From contig NZ_CP068983.1 of NCBI RefSeq assembly GCF_016801025.1, positions 4,394,501 to 4,458,500 of the forward strand: 64,000 bases of DNA, given 5' to 3'. Shown here piece after piece: positions 1 to 7,546 of the stretch. This stretch comes from Paradevosia shaoguanensis. Lineage in GTDB: Bacteria > Pseudomonadota > Alphaproteobacteria > Rhizobiales > Devosiaceae. Made by a program: the position numbers and the translations under genes. Below the pieces are notes generated by a model, which saw only the letters and a list, made by a program, of their open reading frames with translations, was not told where the DNA came from and ran no database searches. How positions within the stretch are numbered: the first letter of the stretch is position 1; each line of letters opens with the position of its first letter.

Positions 1-23
1 ACACTTTGCCGCAGAGGTTAATA

Positions 24-38
24 TGACTTTGACAATCA
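24..38. promoter_or_regulatory. possible iron-responsive (RirA-type) operator
   Basis: The bases read TGA, nine bases, TCA, which is the loose form of the IRO box bound by RirA in Rhizobiales. It lies 50 bases upstream of the first gene of a siderophore importer, where iron control is expected. The motif is short and will occur by chance, so this is a suggestion from position rather than a firm site. Confidence 0.3.
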
Positions 39-87
39 CCATTAGTGTCTCTATGCGAAGAGCAGAAACAATCAATGGAGTAGACCC

Positions 88-1017
88 TTGAAGACCTTCG
101 GAAAGTCGCTGGCCGTTGCGCTTGGCGCGGCGCTTCTTCTGGCCCCCGCCGTCTCGTCGGCTGCGGAGATCGTTGTCAAGCACGCTCAGGGCGAGACCAC
201 CCTTCCCGGCGTGCCGTCCAAGGTTCTGGTGCTCGATATCCCGTCGCTGGATACGCTCGACGCGCTTGGCGTCGATGTGGCCGGCGTGCCGGGCTCGAAC
301 CTGCCGCCCTATCTCTCCAAGTACGCCGATGAGAAGTACACCAAGGTCGGCACGCTTTTCGAGCCCGATTACGAGGCCGTGAATGCCGCCGGCGCCGATC
401 TCATGATCATCGGCGGCCGTTCCGCCGCCAAGTATCCCGATCTTTCGGGCATGCTGCCCACGATCGACATGACCATCGATCCGGCCGCCTACACCGACAA
501 CGTCAAGGCCAACGTGGTCAAACTCGGCGAAGTCTTCGGCAAGCAGGCCGAGGCTACCGAACTCACCGCCAGGCTCGATGCGAAGCTGACCGCCCTCAAG
601 GGTCTCGCCGCCGACGCCGGCACTGCCATGATCCTCGTCACCACCGGCGGCAAGGTCGGCGCCTATGGCCCGGCTTCGCGTGTGGGCTGGCTCCACAAGG
701 AAATGGGCTTCAAGCCGGTTGCCGACGACATCGACGACCGCTTCCATGGCGGGGACGTAGTGTCCTTCGAATACATCCTTGAAGCCAATCCCGACTGGAT
801 CTTCGTCATCGACCGCGACGCTGCCGTCGGCCAGGTCGCCGAAGGCCAGGCTGCCAAGCAGATTCTCGACAATGAGCTCGTCGCCCAGACCAATGCCTGG
901 AAGAACGGTCATGTCGTCTATCTCGACCCGGCTTCCGCCTACATCGTGAGCAGCGGCTACAACGCCATCAACACGCTGGTCGATCAGGTCAGCGAGGCCG
1001 TGTCCGCAGCGAAATAA
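88..1017 (+). CDS. siderophore ABC transporter, periplasmic binding protein
   Basis: 309 residues. Binds a ferric siderophore (catechol type by analogy with FatB/CeuE/YclQ) in the periplasm and passes it to the permeases that follow. Residues 1-25 form a signal peptide ending in an Ala-rich site (SSAA). No lipobox cysteine is present, so the protein should be soluble rather than lipid-anchored. The remainder resembles the two-lobed class III binding fold (VLVLDIPSLDTLDALGV near the N-terminus, VSFEYILEANPDWIFVIDRD near residue 235). The start is TTG at 88, because an in-frame stop lies just upstream and a GGAG motif sits seven bases before it. It is the first gene of a four-gene operon and is followed by a hairpin before the permease. 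The exact siderophore cannot be read from sequence. Confidence 0.85.
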   Translation: MKTFGKSLAVALGAALLLAPAVSSAAEIVVKHAQGETTLPGVPSKVLVLDIPSLDTLDALGVDVAGVPGSNLPPYLSKYADEKYTKVGTLFEPDYEAVNAAGADLMIIGGRSAAKYPDLSGMLPTIDMTIDPAAYTDNVKANVVKLGEVFGKQAEATELTARLDAKLTALKGLAADAGTAMILVTTGGKVGAYGPASRVGWLHKEMGFKPVADDIDDRFHGGDVVSFEYILEANPDWIFVIDRDAAVGQVAEGQAAKQILDNELVAQTNAWKNGHVVYLDPASAYIVSSGYNAINTLVDQVSEAVSAAK

Positions 1018-1023
1018 GAACCC

Positions 1024-1052
1024 GTGCGGCCGGATCAACAACCCGGCCGCAC
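1024..1052 (+). terminator. intercistronic hairpin after binding-protein gene
   Basis: Perfect 10-base inverted repeat (GTGCGGCCGG at 1024-1033, CCGGCCGCAC at 1043-1052) filling most of the gap between the binding-protein stop and the permease start. There is no T-run, so it is more likely an mRNA 3'-end stabiliser or partial terminator, which would give more binding protein than permease, than a full stop to transcription. Confidence 0.6.
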
Positions 1053-1061
1053 CCTTGTGCC

Positions 1062-2018
1062 TTGAAGCTCCTTTCCGCAGCCATTGCGCTCACGATCGGG
1101 CTGGCCATAGTCAGCCTCTTCATCGGCGCTAGCGACGTATCGCTCAGCACACTGCTTTCGGGTCAGGACCGCGCCGTGCAGGTTCTGCTTGCGAGCCGTA
1201 TTCCCCGCACGCTGGCCCTGATGCTGGCCGGCAGCTCCATGGCGATCGCCGGCATGATCATGCAGATGCTGGTGCGCAATCGCTTCGTCGAGCCCTCGAC
1301 CGCCGGTACCGTCGAATCCGCCAGCATGGGCCTTCTCGTCGCCACGCTCGTCGCGCCCGGCATGCCGGTCTTCGGCAAGATGCTGGTCGCCGCCCTCTTC
1401 GCCCTCGCCGGCACCGCGCTTTTCCTGCGCATCCTGCGCCAGGTGAAGATGCGCGATGTGCTGATCGTGCCGCTCATCGGCATCATGTTCAGCGGCGTGA
1501 TCAGCGCCATCACCACCTTCTTCGCCTATCGCTTCGACCTGCTGCAATCGCTGCTCGCCTGGACCACCGGCGACTTTTCCGGCGTCCTGCGCGGCCGCTA
1601 CGAGCTGCTCTGGATCGGCTTTGTCCTCACCATCTTCGCCTATATCGCCGCCGACCGCTTCACGGTCGCTGGCATGGGCCGTGATTTCACCGTCAATCTG
1701 GGTGTCAACTACCGGCGCGTCGTCTCGCTGGGCCTCGGCATCGTCTCGCTCGGCACGGCCGTTGTCGTAGTGACGGTGGGCATGATCCCCTTCCTCGGGC
1801 TCATCGTGCCCAATGTCGTGAGCATCATGTTCGGCGACAACATGCGCAAATCCGTGCCCTGGGTCGCGGTTATGGGCGCCAGCTTCGTGCTGCTCTGCGA
1901 TATCGTCGGCCGCGTCATCCGCCAGCCCTACGAAATCCCGATCGGCGTGGTCGTCGGCGTCGTCGGCAGCGGCATCTTCCTCTACCTCCTGCTGCGGAGG
2001 CGCGCCAATGTCGCTTGA
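1062..2018 (+). CDS. siderophore ABC transporter permease (FecCD family, first)
   Basis: 318 residues, a normal length for one FecCD-type subunit. Hydrophobic throughout, with a run of membrane helices and the family signature region LASRIPRTLALMLAGSSMAIAGMIMQMLVRNRFVEP around residues 44-80. PFLGLIVPNVV near residue 245 corresponds to the conserved GPIGFVGLIVPH-type element contacting the ATPase. Closest in type to FatD/YclN. The TTG start at 1062 is the only start near the expected N-terminus. The 3' end overlaps the next permease by 11 bases, implying coupled translation. Confidence 0.87.
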   Translation: MKLLSAAIALTIGLAIVSLFIGASDVSLSTLLSGQDRAVQVLLASRIPRTLALMLAGSSMAIAGMIMQMLVRNRFVEPSTAGTVESASMGLLVATLVAPGMPVFGKMLVAALFALAGTALFLRILRQVKMRDVLIVPLIGIMFSGVISAITTFFAYRFDLLQSLLAWTTGDFSGVLRGRYELLWIGFVLTIFAYIAADRFTVAGMGRDFTVNLGVNYRRVVSLGLGIVSLGTAVVVVTVGMIPFLGLIVPNVVSIMFGDNMRKSVPWVAVMGASFVLLCDIVGRVIRQPYEIPIGVVVGVVGSGIFLYLLLRRRANVA

Positions 2019-3018
2019 GACGCGCTCCGCACCCCTCGCGGCCGCTCCGCCGCGCCAGCAGGCACGCGCTATCACGCCGCGCCTCATGCTCGGCATCCTT
2101 GCCGTCCTCGCGCTTGCCGCCTGCGCGGCCTTCATGGTGCTCGGCGCCAAGGGCCAGTGGAGCTTCATCCTGACCTTCCGCGGCACCAAGCTCGCGGCGC
2201 TCCTGCTCGTGGCCTATGCGGTGGCGGTTTCGACCGTCCTGTTCCAGACGGTCACCAACAATCGCATCCTCACGCCCTCGGTGATGGGCTTTGATTCCCT
2301 CTACGCCCTCATCCAGACCTGCCTCATCGTCTTCCTCGGCTCGCGCGAGGTTTCGAGCTTCGATCCGCAATTGCGGTTCCTGCTCGAAGTCACGGTCATG
2401 GTGGTGTTTTCCGGCTTCCTCTTCCGCTGGCTCTTCACCGGGGGCGAGCGCAGCATTCACCTGCTGGTCCTGGTCGGCATCATCTTCGGCATCTTCTTCC
2501 GAAGCCTCTCCACCTTCATGCAGCGCGTGCTCGATCCCAACGAGTTCGCCGTGCTGCAGGACATGCTCTTTGCCAGCTTCAACACCATCGACAAGACGCT
2601 GCTTGGCCTCTCCGCCGTCATCGTCCTGGGCGTAAGTCTCATCGGCCTCAGGATGCTGCATACGTTCGACGTGCTCGCGCTCGGCCGCGCCAACGCCATC
2701 AACCTGGGCCTCAACTACCGCCGCACCGTCTCGATCATCCTGGTCCTCATCGCGGTGCTAGTCTCAGTGTCGACGGCCCTTGTCGGCCCCGTCACCTTTT
2801 TCGGCCTGCTGGTGGTCAGCCTCGCCCATCTCCTCATGGGCAGTGGCAAGCACCGCTATCTGCTGCCGGCCTCGATTCTCCTGGCCATCATCTGCCTCGT
2901 CGGCGGCCAGGTGATCCTCGAACGCATCTTCGCCTTCGATACGGCGCTGAGCATCGTCATCGAATTCCTGGGCGGCATCGTCTTCATCATCCTTATCCTG
3001 CGGGGAGCGGCGCGATGA
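2008..3018 (+). CDS. siderophore ABC transporter permease (FecCD family, second)
   Basis: 336 residues. Second membrane subunit of the importer, of the FatC/YclO type. It begins with a short cytoplasmic tail and then a hydrophobic segment (LMLGILAVLALAACAAFMVL). The permease signature region is FRGTKLAALLLVAYAVAVSTVLFQTVTNNRILTP at about residues 58-92, and the GPVTFFGLLVVSLAHLLMG loop near residue 255 is the expected ATPase-coupling region. It overlaps the ATPase gene by four bases. Two different permeases in one operon indicate a heterodimeric pore. Confidence 0.87.
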   Translation: MSLETRSAPLAAAPPRQQARAITPRLMLGILAVLALAACAAFMVLGAKGQWSFILTFRGTKLAALLLVAYAVAVSTVLFQTVTNNRILTPSVMGFDSLYALIQTCLIVFLGSREVSSFDPQLRFLLEVTVMVVFSGFLFRWLFTGGERSIHLLVLVGIIFGIFFRSLSTFMQRVLDPNEFAVLQDMLFASFNTIDKTLLGLSAVIVLGVSLIGLRMLHTFDVLALGRANAINLGLNYRRTVSIILVLIAVLVSVSTALVGPVTFFGLLVVSLAHLLMGSGKHRYLLPASILLAIICLVGGQVILERIFAFDTALSIVIEFLGGIVFIILILRGAAR

Positions 3019-3773
3019 TCGAAATCACCAATGTCAGCAAGAGCTATGGCGATACCTGCGTCGTCGACGCCGTATCGCTGAGCATCCCTGCCGGCGGCAT
3101 CACCTCGATCATCGGCCCGAACGGAGCCGGCAAATCCACCCTGCTCTCGATGATCAGCCGCCTCCTGCCGATGAGCGCGGGCAAGGTCTCGGTCGATGGG
3201 CTCGATGTCACCCACACGCCCAGCGACGTACTTGCCAAACGCCTCGCCATCCTGCGCCAGGACAATCACCTCTCGGCCCGCCTCACCGTGCGCGACCTCG
3301 TCGGCTTCGGTCGCTACCCACACTCCAAGGGGCGCCCGACGCTGGAGGACAAGGCCAAGATCGAGGAAGCCCTCGATTATCTCAGCCTGCAACCCCTCGC
3401 CGGCCGCTTCCTCGACGAGGTCTCCGGCGGACAGCGCCAGCGCGCCTTCGTCGCCATGATCCTCTGCCAGGATACCGACTACGTGCTGCTCGATGAGCCG
3501 CTCAACAATCTCGACATGAAGCACGCCGCCGACATGATGAAACTCATGCGCCGCGCCTGCGACGAGCTCGGCAAGACCGTGGTCATGGTCCTCCACGACA
3601 TCAACTTCGCCTCCTGGTATTCCGACCGCATTATCGCCATGTGCGACGGCCGCATCGTCCGCGACGGCCCTCCCGCCGAGCTGATGACACCCGAAGCCAT
3701 GCAGGCGATCTACGGCATCGACATGAGCGTGCAGGAAGTCGGAGGAAAACGGCTTGGGGTTTATTACGGGTAG
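3015..3773 (+). CDS. siderophore ABC transporter ATP-binding protein
   Basis: 252 residues. Cytoplasmic ATPase that powers ferric-siderophore import (FepC/YclP type). Visible motifs in order: Walker A GPNGAGKST near residue 35, Q-loop in LRQDNHLS, ABC signature VSGGQRQRAFVAM near residue 137, Walker B DYVLLDEPLNNLD, and the switch histidine in VLHDINFAS. The start codon overlaps the upstream permease stop by four bases. It closes the importer operon; the dispersed repeat elements follow downstream. Confidence 0.92.
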   Translation: MIEITNVSKSYGDTCVVDAVSLSIPAGGITSIIGPNGAGKSTLLSMISRLLPMSAGKVSVDGLDVTHTPSDVLAKRLAILRQDNHLSARLTVRDLVGFGRYPHSKGRPTLEDKAKIEEALDYLSLQPLAGRFLDEVSGGQRQRAFVAMILCQDTDYVLLDEPLNNLDMKHAADMMKLMRRACDELGKTVVMVLHDINFASWYSDRIIAMCDGRIVRDGPPAELMTPEAMQAIYGIDMSVQEVGGKRLGVYYG

Positions 3774-3850
3774 GAGGCACCCAAGCCGCCACCCATCCCG
3801 GAAATGCTCGCCTGGTGTTCCTACACCACCGAACTCACCCCACCCCGGCA

Positions 3851-3934
3851 CTTCCCCGGACTTGATCCGGGGCCTATTGCCCCCCTCCACTCGAGTGGAG
3901 ATGTCCGAGGGCCCCGGCTCTGCGGCCGGGGAAG
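3851..3934. repeat. three-stem palindromic repeat, copy 1
   Basis: An 84-base element found three times in this window (also 11951-12035 and 18061-18144). It starts CTTCCCCGG and ends CCGGGGAAG. Each end folds on itself (CCCCGGACTTGATCCGGGG on the left, CCCCGGCTCTGCGGCCGGGG on the right), and the middle is a perfect palindrome, CTCCACTCGAGTGGAG. GGGGCC and GGCCCC can pair across the middle, so a cloverleaf-like fold is possible. It lies in the tail-to-tail gap between the siderophore ATPase gene and era, a position fit for a terminator or mRNA-end structure. Confidence 0.8.
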
Positions 3935-3982
3935 ATCGAGCGGGCGGTGAGGCCAGTGCTCAACGCGAGATCGCGCCACACC

Positions 3983-4095
3983 ACCCTCTCCCCTTGAGGG
4001 AGAGGGTGCCCAACGGGCGGGTGAGGGGTTCGCGCCGCCGCCCCGACCCCTCATCCGGCGCTAACGCGCCACCTTCTCCCTCAAGGGGAGCAGGG
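3983..4095. repeat. RIME-like dispersed intergenic repeat
   Basis: Contains the hairpin ACCCTCTCCC - cttga - GGGAGAGGGT (3983-4007), then GGGCGGGTGAGGGG, and later the mirrored partner CCCCTCATCCGGCGCTAACGCG followed by CTTCTCCCTCAAGGGGAG. This layout matches the RIME-type mosaic repeats common between genes in Rhizobiales. With the three-stem repeat it fills the 366-base gap 3774-4139, in which I see no gene. Confidence 0.65.
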
Positions 4096-4139
4096 AGGTA
4101 GGCGGCACCACCCCTCAGCAAAGCGCACCGCGCCCAGCT

Positions 4140-5057
4140 TCACACCTTCCCGTGCGGGAACTCCAGCCCCATCTCGCGATACCGCTCAGGGTCGTCCCCC
4201 CACTTCTCGCGCACCTTCACGAACAGGAACAGGTGCACCGGCGTCTCGAAAATCTCCATCAGCTCCTTGCGCGATTCCGCGCCGATAGCCTTGATGGTTT
4301 GCCCGCCTGCACCCAGCACGATCTTCTTGTGCGTGTCGCGCGTGACGTACACTACCTGGTCGATCCGGTAGGCGCCGTCCTTCTCGATCTGGAAACGCTC
4401 GGTCTCGACAGTCGTATTGTAGGGAATCTCGTCATGCACACGCAGGAAGAGCTTCTCGCGCGTCACTTCCGCGGCGGTCAGCGCCAGCGTCAGGTCGGTG
4501 AGCTGGTCTTCCGGGAAGTGCCAGGGGCCGAGCGGCATGCGCTTGATGCACCAGTCGAGGAAGTCCGCGACCCCGCTGCCCTTGAGCGCCGAGACCATGA
4601 AGGTGGATTCGAACTGCACCGCCTCGTTGAGCTTGGCCGAGAGTGCCAGCAGCGACTCGGGCTTGACCGCATCGACCTTGTTCAGCACCAGCACCTTGGG
4701 GTGGCGCACATTGGCCAGCCCTTCGAGCAGTGATTCAATTTCCGGGGTTATCCCCTTTATGGCATCAACGATAAATGCCACGACGTCCGCGTCGCCCGCG
4801 CCCGACCAGGCGGCCTGCACCATGGCCTTGTCCAGCCGGCGCTTGGGCGCGAAAATGCCCGGTGTATCCATGAAGACGATCTGCGTGTCGCCCTCGGTCA
4901 CCACGCCACGGATTTGCGCGCGCGTCGTCTGCGCCTTGTGGGTGACGATCGAAACCTTTGTGCCGACAAGGGAATTCAGCAGCGTGGACTTGCCCGCATT
5001 CGGCGCCCCGACAAGGGCAACGAACCCACAACGCTGATTGATGTCGACTTCGGTCAA
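4140..5057 (-). CDS. era: GTPase Era
   Basis: 305 residues, usual length. Binds the 3' end of 16S rRNA and takes part in 30S assembly and cell-cycle control. The GTPase domain has G1 GAPNAGKS (17-24), G3 DTPG (64-67) and G4 NKVD. The C-terminal KH domain carries HKKIVLGAGGQTIKAIG. The start is TTG at 5057, overlapping the rnc stop by four bases, so the two are translationally coupled; no ATG lies close enough to give a normal N-terminus. It is the last gene of the leftward rpoZ-era run. Confidence 0.96.
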   Translation of the reverse strand: MTEVDINQRCGFVALVGAPNAGKSTLLNSLVGTKVSIVTHKAQTTRAQIRGVVTEGDTQIVFMDTPGIFAPKRRLDKAMVQAAWSGAGDADVVAFIVDAIKGITPEIESLLEGLANVRHPKVLVLNKVDAVKPESLLALSAKLNEAVQFESTFMVSALKGSGVADFLDWCIKRMPLGPWHFPEDQLTDLTLALTAAEVTREKLFLRVHDEIPYNTTVETERFQIEKDGAYRIDQVVYVTRDTHKKIVLGAGGQTIKAIGAESRKELMEIFETPVHLFLFVKVREKWGDDPERYREMGLEFPHGKV

Positions 5058-5761
5058 AGAGTTTCCTTCCAGACTTTCTCGCGTACGAGGAATTTCTCGG
5101 CCGCCTTGTGCTCGGCGATCTTCTTGCTGGCGCCGGTGGCGGTCAGCGGCTCGAATTTACCAACCTGCACGGAAATAGTGAACTCCGGCGCGTGGTCGGG
5201 GCCGGTGCGGCCGGCAATGACGTAGCTGGGCGGTTCGAGGCCCCTGCCCTGCGCCCATTCCTGCAACGTCGTCTTGGCGTCGGCGCGGTCGGCGTGAAGC
5301 ACCCCGATCCGGTCGCCGAACATGCGCTCGATGAACTCGAACGCCTTGCCCAGCCCGCCGTCGCAATAGATGGCGCCGATCACGGCCTCCGCCACGTCGG
5401 CAAGGATCGCTTCCTTCTCGGCGCCGCCCGTGCGAGCTTCGCTCTCGCCGAGGTTCAGTTCGGGGCCGAGGTCGATCTCGCGGGCGATGGCCGCGCAGGT
5501 TTCCTTGCGCACCAGCGTATTGAGCGTGCGCGACAGCTCGCCTTCATTGGCCTTGGGCAACCGGCGGTAGAGCATGTCGGCCACCACGAGCCCGAGCACG
5601 CGGTCACCCAGGAATTCGAGGCGCTGGTAGGAACGCTCGATGCGCTTGCTCGGCGAAACGGCGCTCGAATGGGTCAGCGCGCGGTCGAGCAGGTCCGGGT
5701 CGGCGAACCGATAACCCAGACGCGCTTCGAGTTTCTGATGACCTCGTCCCTTGGTATTCAT
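5054..5761 (-). CDS. rnc: ribonuclease III
   Basis: 235 residues from the ATG at 5761. Cleaves double-stranded RNA in rRNA precursors and structured mRNAs. The signature ERSYQRLEFLGDRVL carries catalytic Glu49 and Asp53, and the second acidic pair is in the DVAEAVIGAIYCDGG segment. A C-terminal dsRNA-binding domain ends ASKKIAEHKAAEKFL. A longer reading frame extends to 5809, but 5761 gives the normal length and overlaps the lepB stop by one base (TGATG). It sits between lepB and era, as in most alphaproteobacteria. Confidence 0.96.
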   Translation of the reverse strand: MNTKGRGHQKLEARLGYRFADPDLLDRALTHSSAVSPSKRIERSYQRLEFLGDRVLGLVVADMLYRRLPKANEGELSRTLNTLVRKETCAAIAREIDLGPELNLGESEARTGGAEKEAILADVAEAVIGAIYCDGGLGKAFEFIERMFGDRIGVLHADRADAKTTLQEWAQGRGLEPPSYVIAGRTGPDHAPEFTISVQVGKFEPLTATGASKKIAEHKAAEKFLVREKVWKETL

Positions 5762-6516
5762 CAATGAACGGCTTGGAACATGCGATCCCAGCGGACATTG
5801 GCCGGCCACTGCCAGATCTGCCAGGGCGGAATATTGTCCTTGATGGAGAAGAAGCGGGCCTCGGCCTTGCCGATCAGCGCCGTAGCCGGCACGTAGCCGA
5901 CCTGGCTGAGCACGCGGCTATCGGCCGAACGGTCGCGGTTGTCGCCCATCATGAAGAAATGGCCGGCTGGCACCACGTATTCGGCGGTGTTGTCGAGCGG
6001 CTGGTCGTCCGAGATTTCCTGGATGACGTGGGTCACGCCATTGGGCAGGGTTTCCTCGAACAGCGTCACCGGCACCGTCTGCATGTTGCTGTCGGTATCG
6101 GTCGCCTTGCCGATTTCCTTGCGCTCCACCATCGTGCCGTTGATGTAGAGGCGCCCTTCCTTCATCTGGATGCGGTCGCCCGGCAGGCCGATCACGCGCT
6201 TGATGTAGTCTTCGTTGGTGATGTTGTGGAATACAGCGATATCACCGCGATTGGGTTCGCGCCCCATGATCCGGCCGTTGAACGGCACCGGAATCGGGAA
6301 GGAATACGGCCCGAAGCCCCAGACGAACTTGTTGGCCACGAAGTAGTCGCCGATCATCAGCGTATTCTGCATCGAGGCGGTGGGGATCGAGAACGGCTGG
6401 TAGATGAACGTGCGGAAAACGATGGCGATCAGCAGCGCCTCGATGATCACGACGATCGTATCGCGGACCTCGTTGCGCCCGGCCTTCTTTTCGTCTTTCG
6501 ACATGGATTGGCTCAT
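5761..6516 (-). CDS. lepB: signal peptidase I
   Basis: 251 residues. Membrane protease that removes signal peptides from exported proteins. One N-terminal membrane helix (IVVIIEALLIAIVF, about 21-34). Catalytic Ser48 lies in PFSIPTASM and catalytic Lys106 in YIKRVIGLPGD. The conserved MMGDNRDRSADSR box follows near residue 190. The start ATG is followed by MSQSMSKDEKK, with GAGGGG upstream. It lies 26 bases after acpS and overlaps rnc by one base. Confidence 0.96.
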   Translation of the reverse strand: MSQSMSKDEKKAGRNEVRDTIVVIIEALLIAIVFRTFIYQPFSIPTASMQNTLMIGDYFVANKFVWGFGPYSFPIPVPFNGRIMGREPNRGDIAVFHNITNEDYIKRVIGLPGDRIQMKEGRLYINGTMVERKEIGKATDTDSNMQTVPVTLFEETLPNGVTHVIQEISDDQPLDNTAEYVVPAGHFFMMGDNRDRSADSRVLSQVGYVPATALIGKAEARFFSIKDNIPPWQIWQWPANVRWDRMFQAVH

Positions 6517-6542
6517 CTATTGCCCCTCGGATCAGGCAGGGA

Positions 6543-6965
6543 TTACGGGAGCGGCCGGCTCTGGTCAACAACCGGTCGCGCTTCGATCACGACAAAGGCC
6601 TGGGCCATGCCGCCATCGTCGGTAATGGTCAGGTGGATATGCGCCTCGTGCCCAGCGGGCACAAGAGCAGCCAGCACTTTTGCGGCCCCGTTGGTCAGTT
6701 TCATGGTCGGCTTGCCCGAGGGCAGGTTGACGACGCCCATGTCGCGCCAATAAACGCCGAAATTAAGACCGGTGCCCAAGGCCTTGGAGCACGCCTCCTT
6801 GGCGGCGAAGCGCTTGGCGTAGGAGGCCGCGCGCTGGGCGCGGCGATCCGATTTGCGGCGTTCGATCTCGGTGAAGCACCTTTGCGTGAAGCGCTCGCCG
6901 AACCGCTCAAGGGTCTTTTCGACCCGGCGGATATCGCAGAGATCGTTGCCGATGCCGATGATCAC
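6543..6965 (-). CDS. acpS: holo-[acyl-carrier-protein] synthase
   Basis: 140 residues. Transfers 4'-phosphopantetheine from CoA to acyl carrier protein. Magnesium-binding Asp8 ([11 protein letters not shown]) and Glu57 ([14 protein letters not shown]) are both present. The start is GTG at 6965, which overlaps the pyrE stop by four bases (GTGA). The C-terminus carries a short extra tail (DQSRPLP). Normal gene position, between pyrE and lepB. Confidence 0.95.
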   Translation of the reverse strand: MIIGIGNDLCDIRRVEKTLERFGERFTQRCFTEIERRKSDRRAQRAASYAKRFAAKEACSKALGTGLNFGVYWRDMGVVNLPSGKPTMKLTNGAAKVLAALVPAGHEAHIHLTITDDGGMAQAFVVIEARPVVDQSRPLP

Positions 6966-7546
6966 TGCAGGCCCCTGCTGCCCGGCTTGACGGCCGGCAG
7001 CGCGGCCAGTTCCGGCGGCAGGTTGTCGGCGGGGTAGGCCGGCACCTTGAACTGGGTGAGCGACACCAGCGGCACACCGACATCGGCCTCACCGGCAGAA
7101 CGGTCGATGAGGCAGGCGGCAGCGACCACGTCCGCGCCGATATTGCGCAGCGTTTCGATGCATTCGCGGATCGAAAGGCCGGTCGAGACGATATCCTCGA
7201 CCACGATCACTTTCTCGTTTTTCTCGATCTCGAAGCCGCGGCGCATCTGGAAGGCGCCGTCGACGCGCTCGGTATAGAGCGCCGGCAGCTTGAGGTGGCG
7301 TGCGGTCTCATAGCCCGGAATGATGCCGCCAACGGCCGGCGAGACCACCTTGGTCACGTTGCCGTAGCCCTCGGCCCGGATCTTGTCGGCGAGCGCGCGG
7401 CAGAGGATTTCGGCCTTGTCCGGATACATAAACACCCGCGCCTTCTGCAGGAAAACCGGCGACCTCAATCCCGAGGACAGGATGAAGTGCCCCTCCAGGA
7501 TCGCGCCGCATTCCTTGAAAATGGCCAGAACGTCTTCGGTGTTCAC
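6962..7546 (-). CDS. pyrE: orotate phosphoribosyltransferase
   Basis: 194 residues from the GTG at 7546. Makes orotidine 5'-phosphate from orotate and PRPP in pyrimidine synthesis. The PRPP-binding motif [11 protein letters not shown] is at about residues 112-122, and the early segment [18 protein letters not shown] is typical of the long bacterial class. An upstream ATG at 7579 is possible, but the GTG gives the GTGA overlap with the rsh stop that recurs in this operon and removes a basic tail that is not family-like. Confidence 0.95.
   Translation of the reverse strand: MNTEDVLAIFKECGAILEGHFILSSGLRSPVFLQKARVFMYPDKAEILCRALADKIRAEGYGNVTKVVSPAVGGIIPGYETARHLKLPALYTERVDGAFQMRRGFEIEKNEKVIVVEDIVSTGLSIRECIETLRNIGADVVAAACLIDRSAGEADVGVPLVSLTQFKVPAYPADNLPPELAALPAVKPGSRGLQ

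Noticed and set aside
1035-2189. 384-residue minus-strand open frame rich in Asp, Glu and His
   Set aside because: Antisense to a permease gene; the composition is typical of the complement of Leu/Val/Ile codons.
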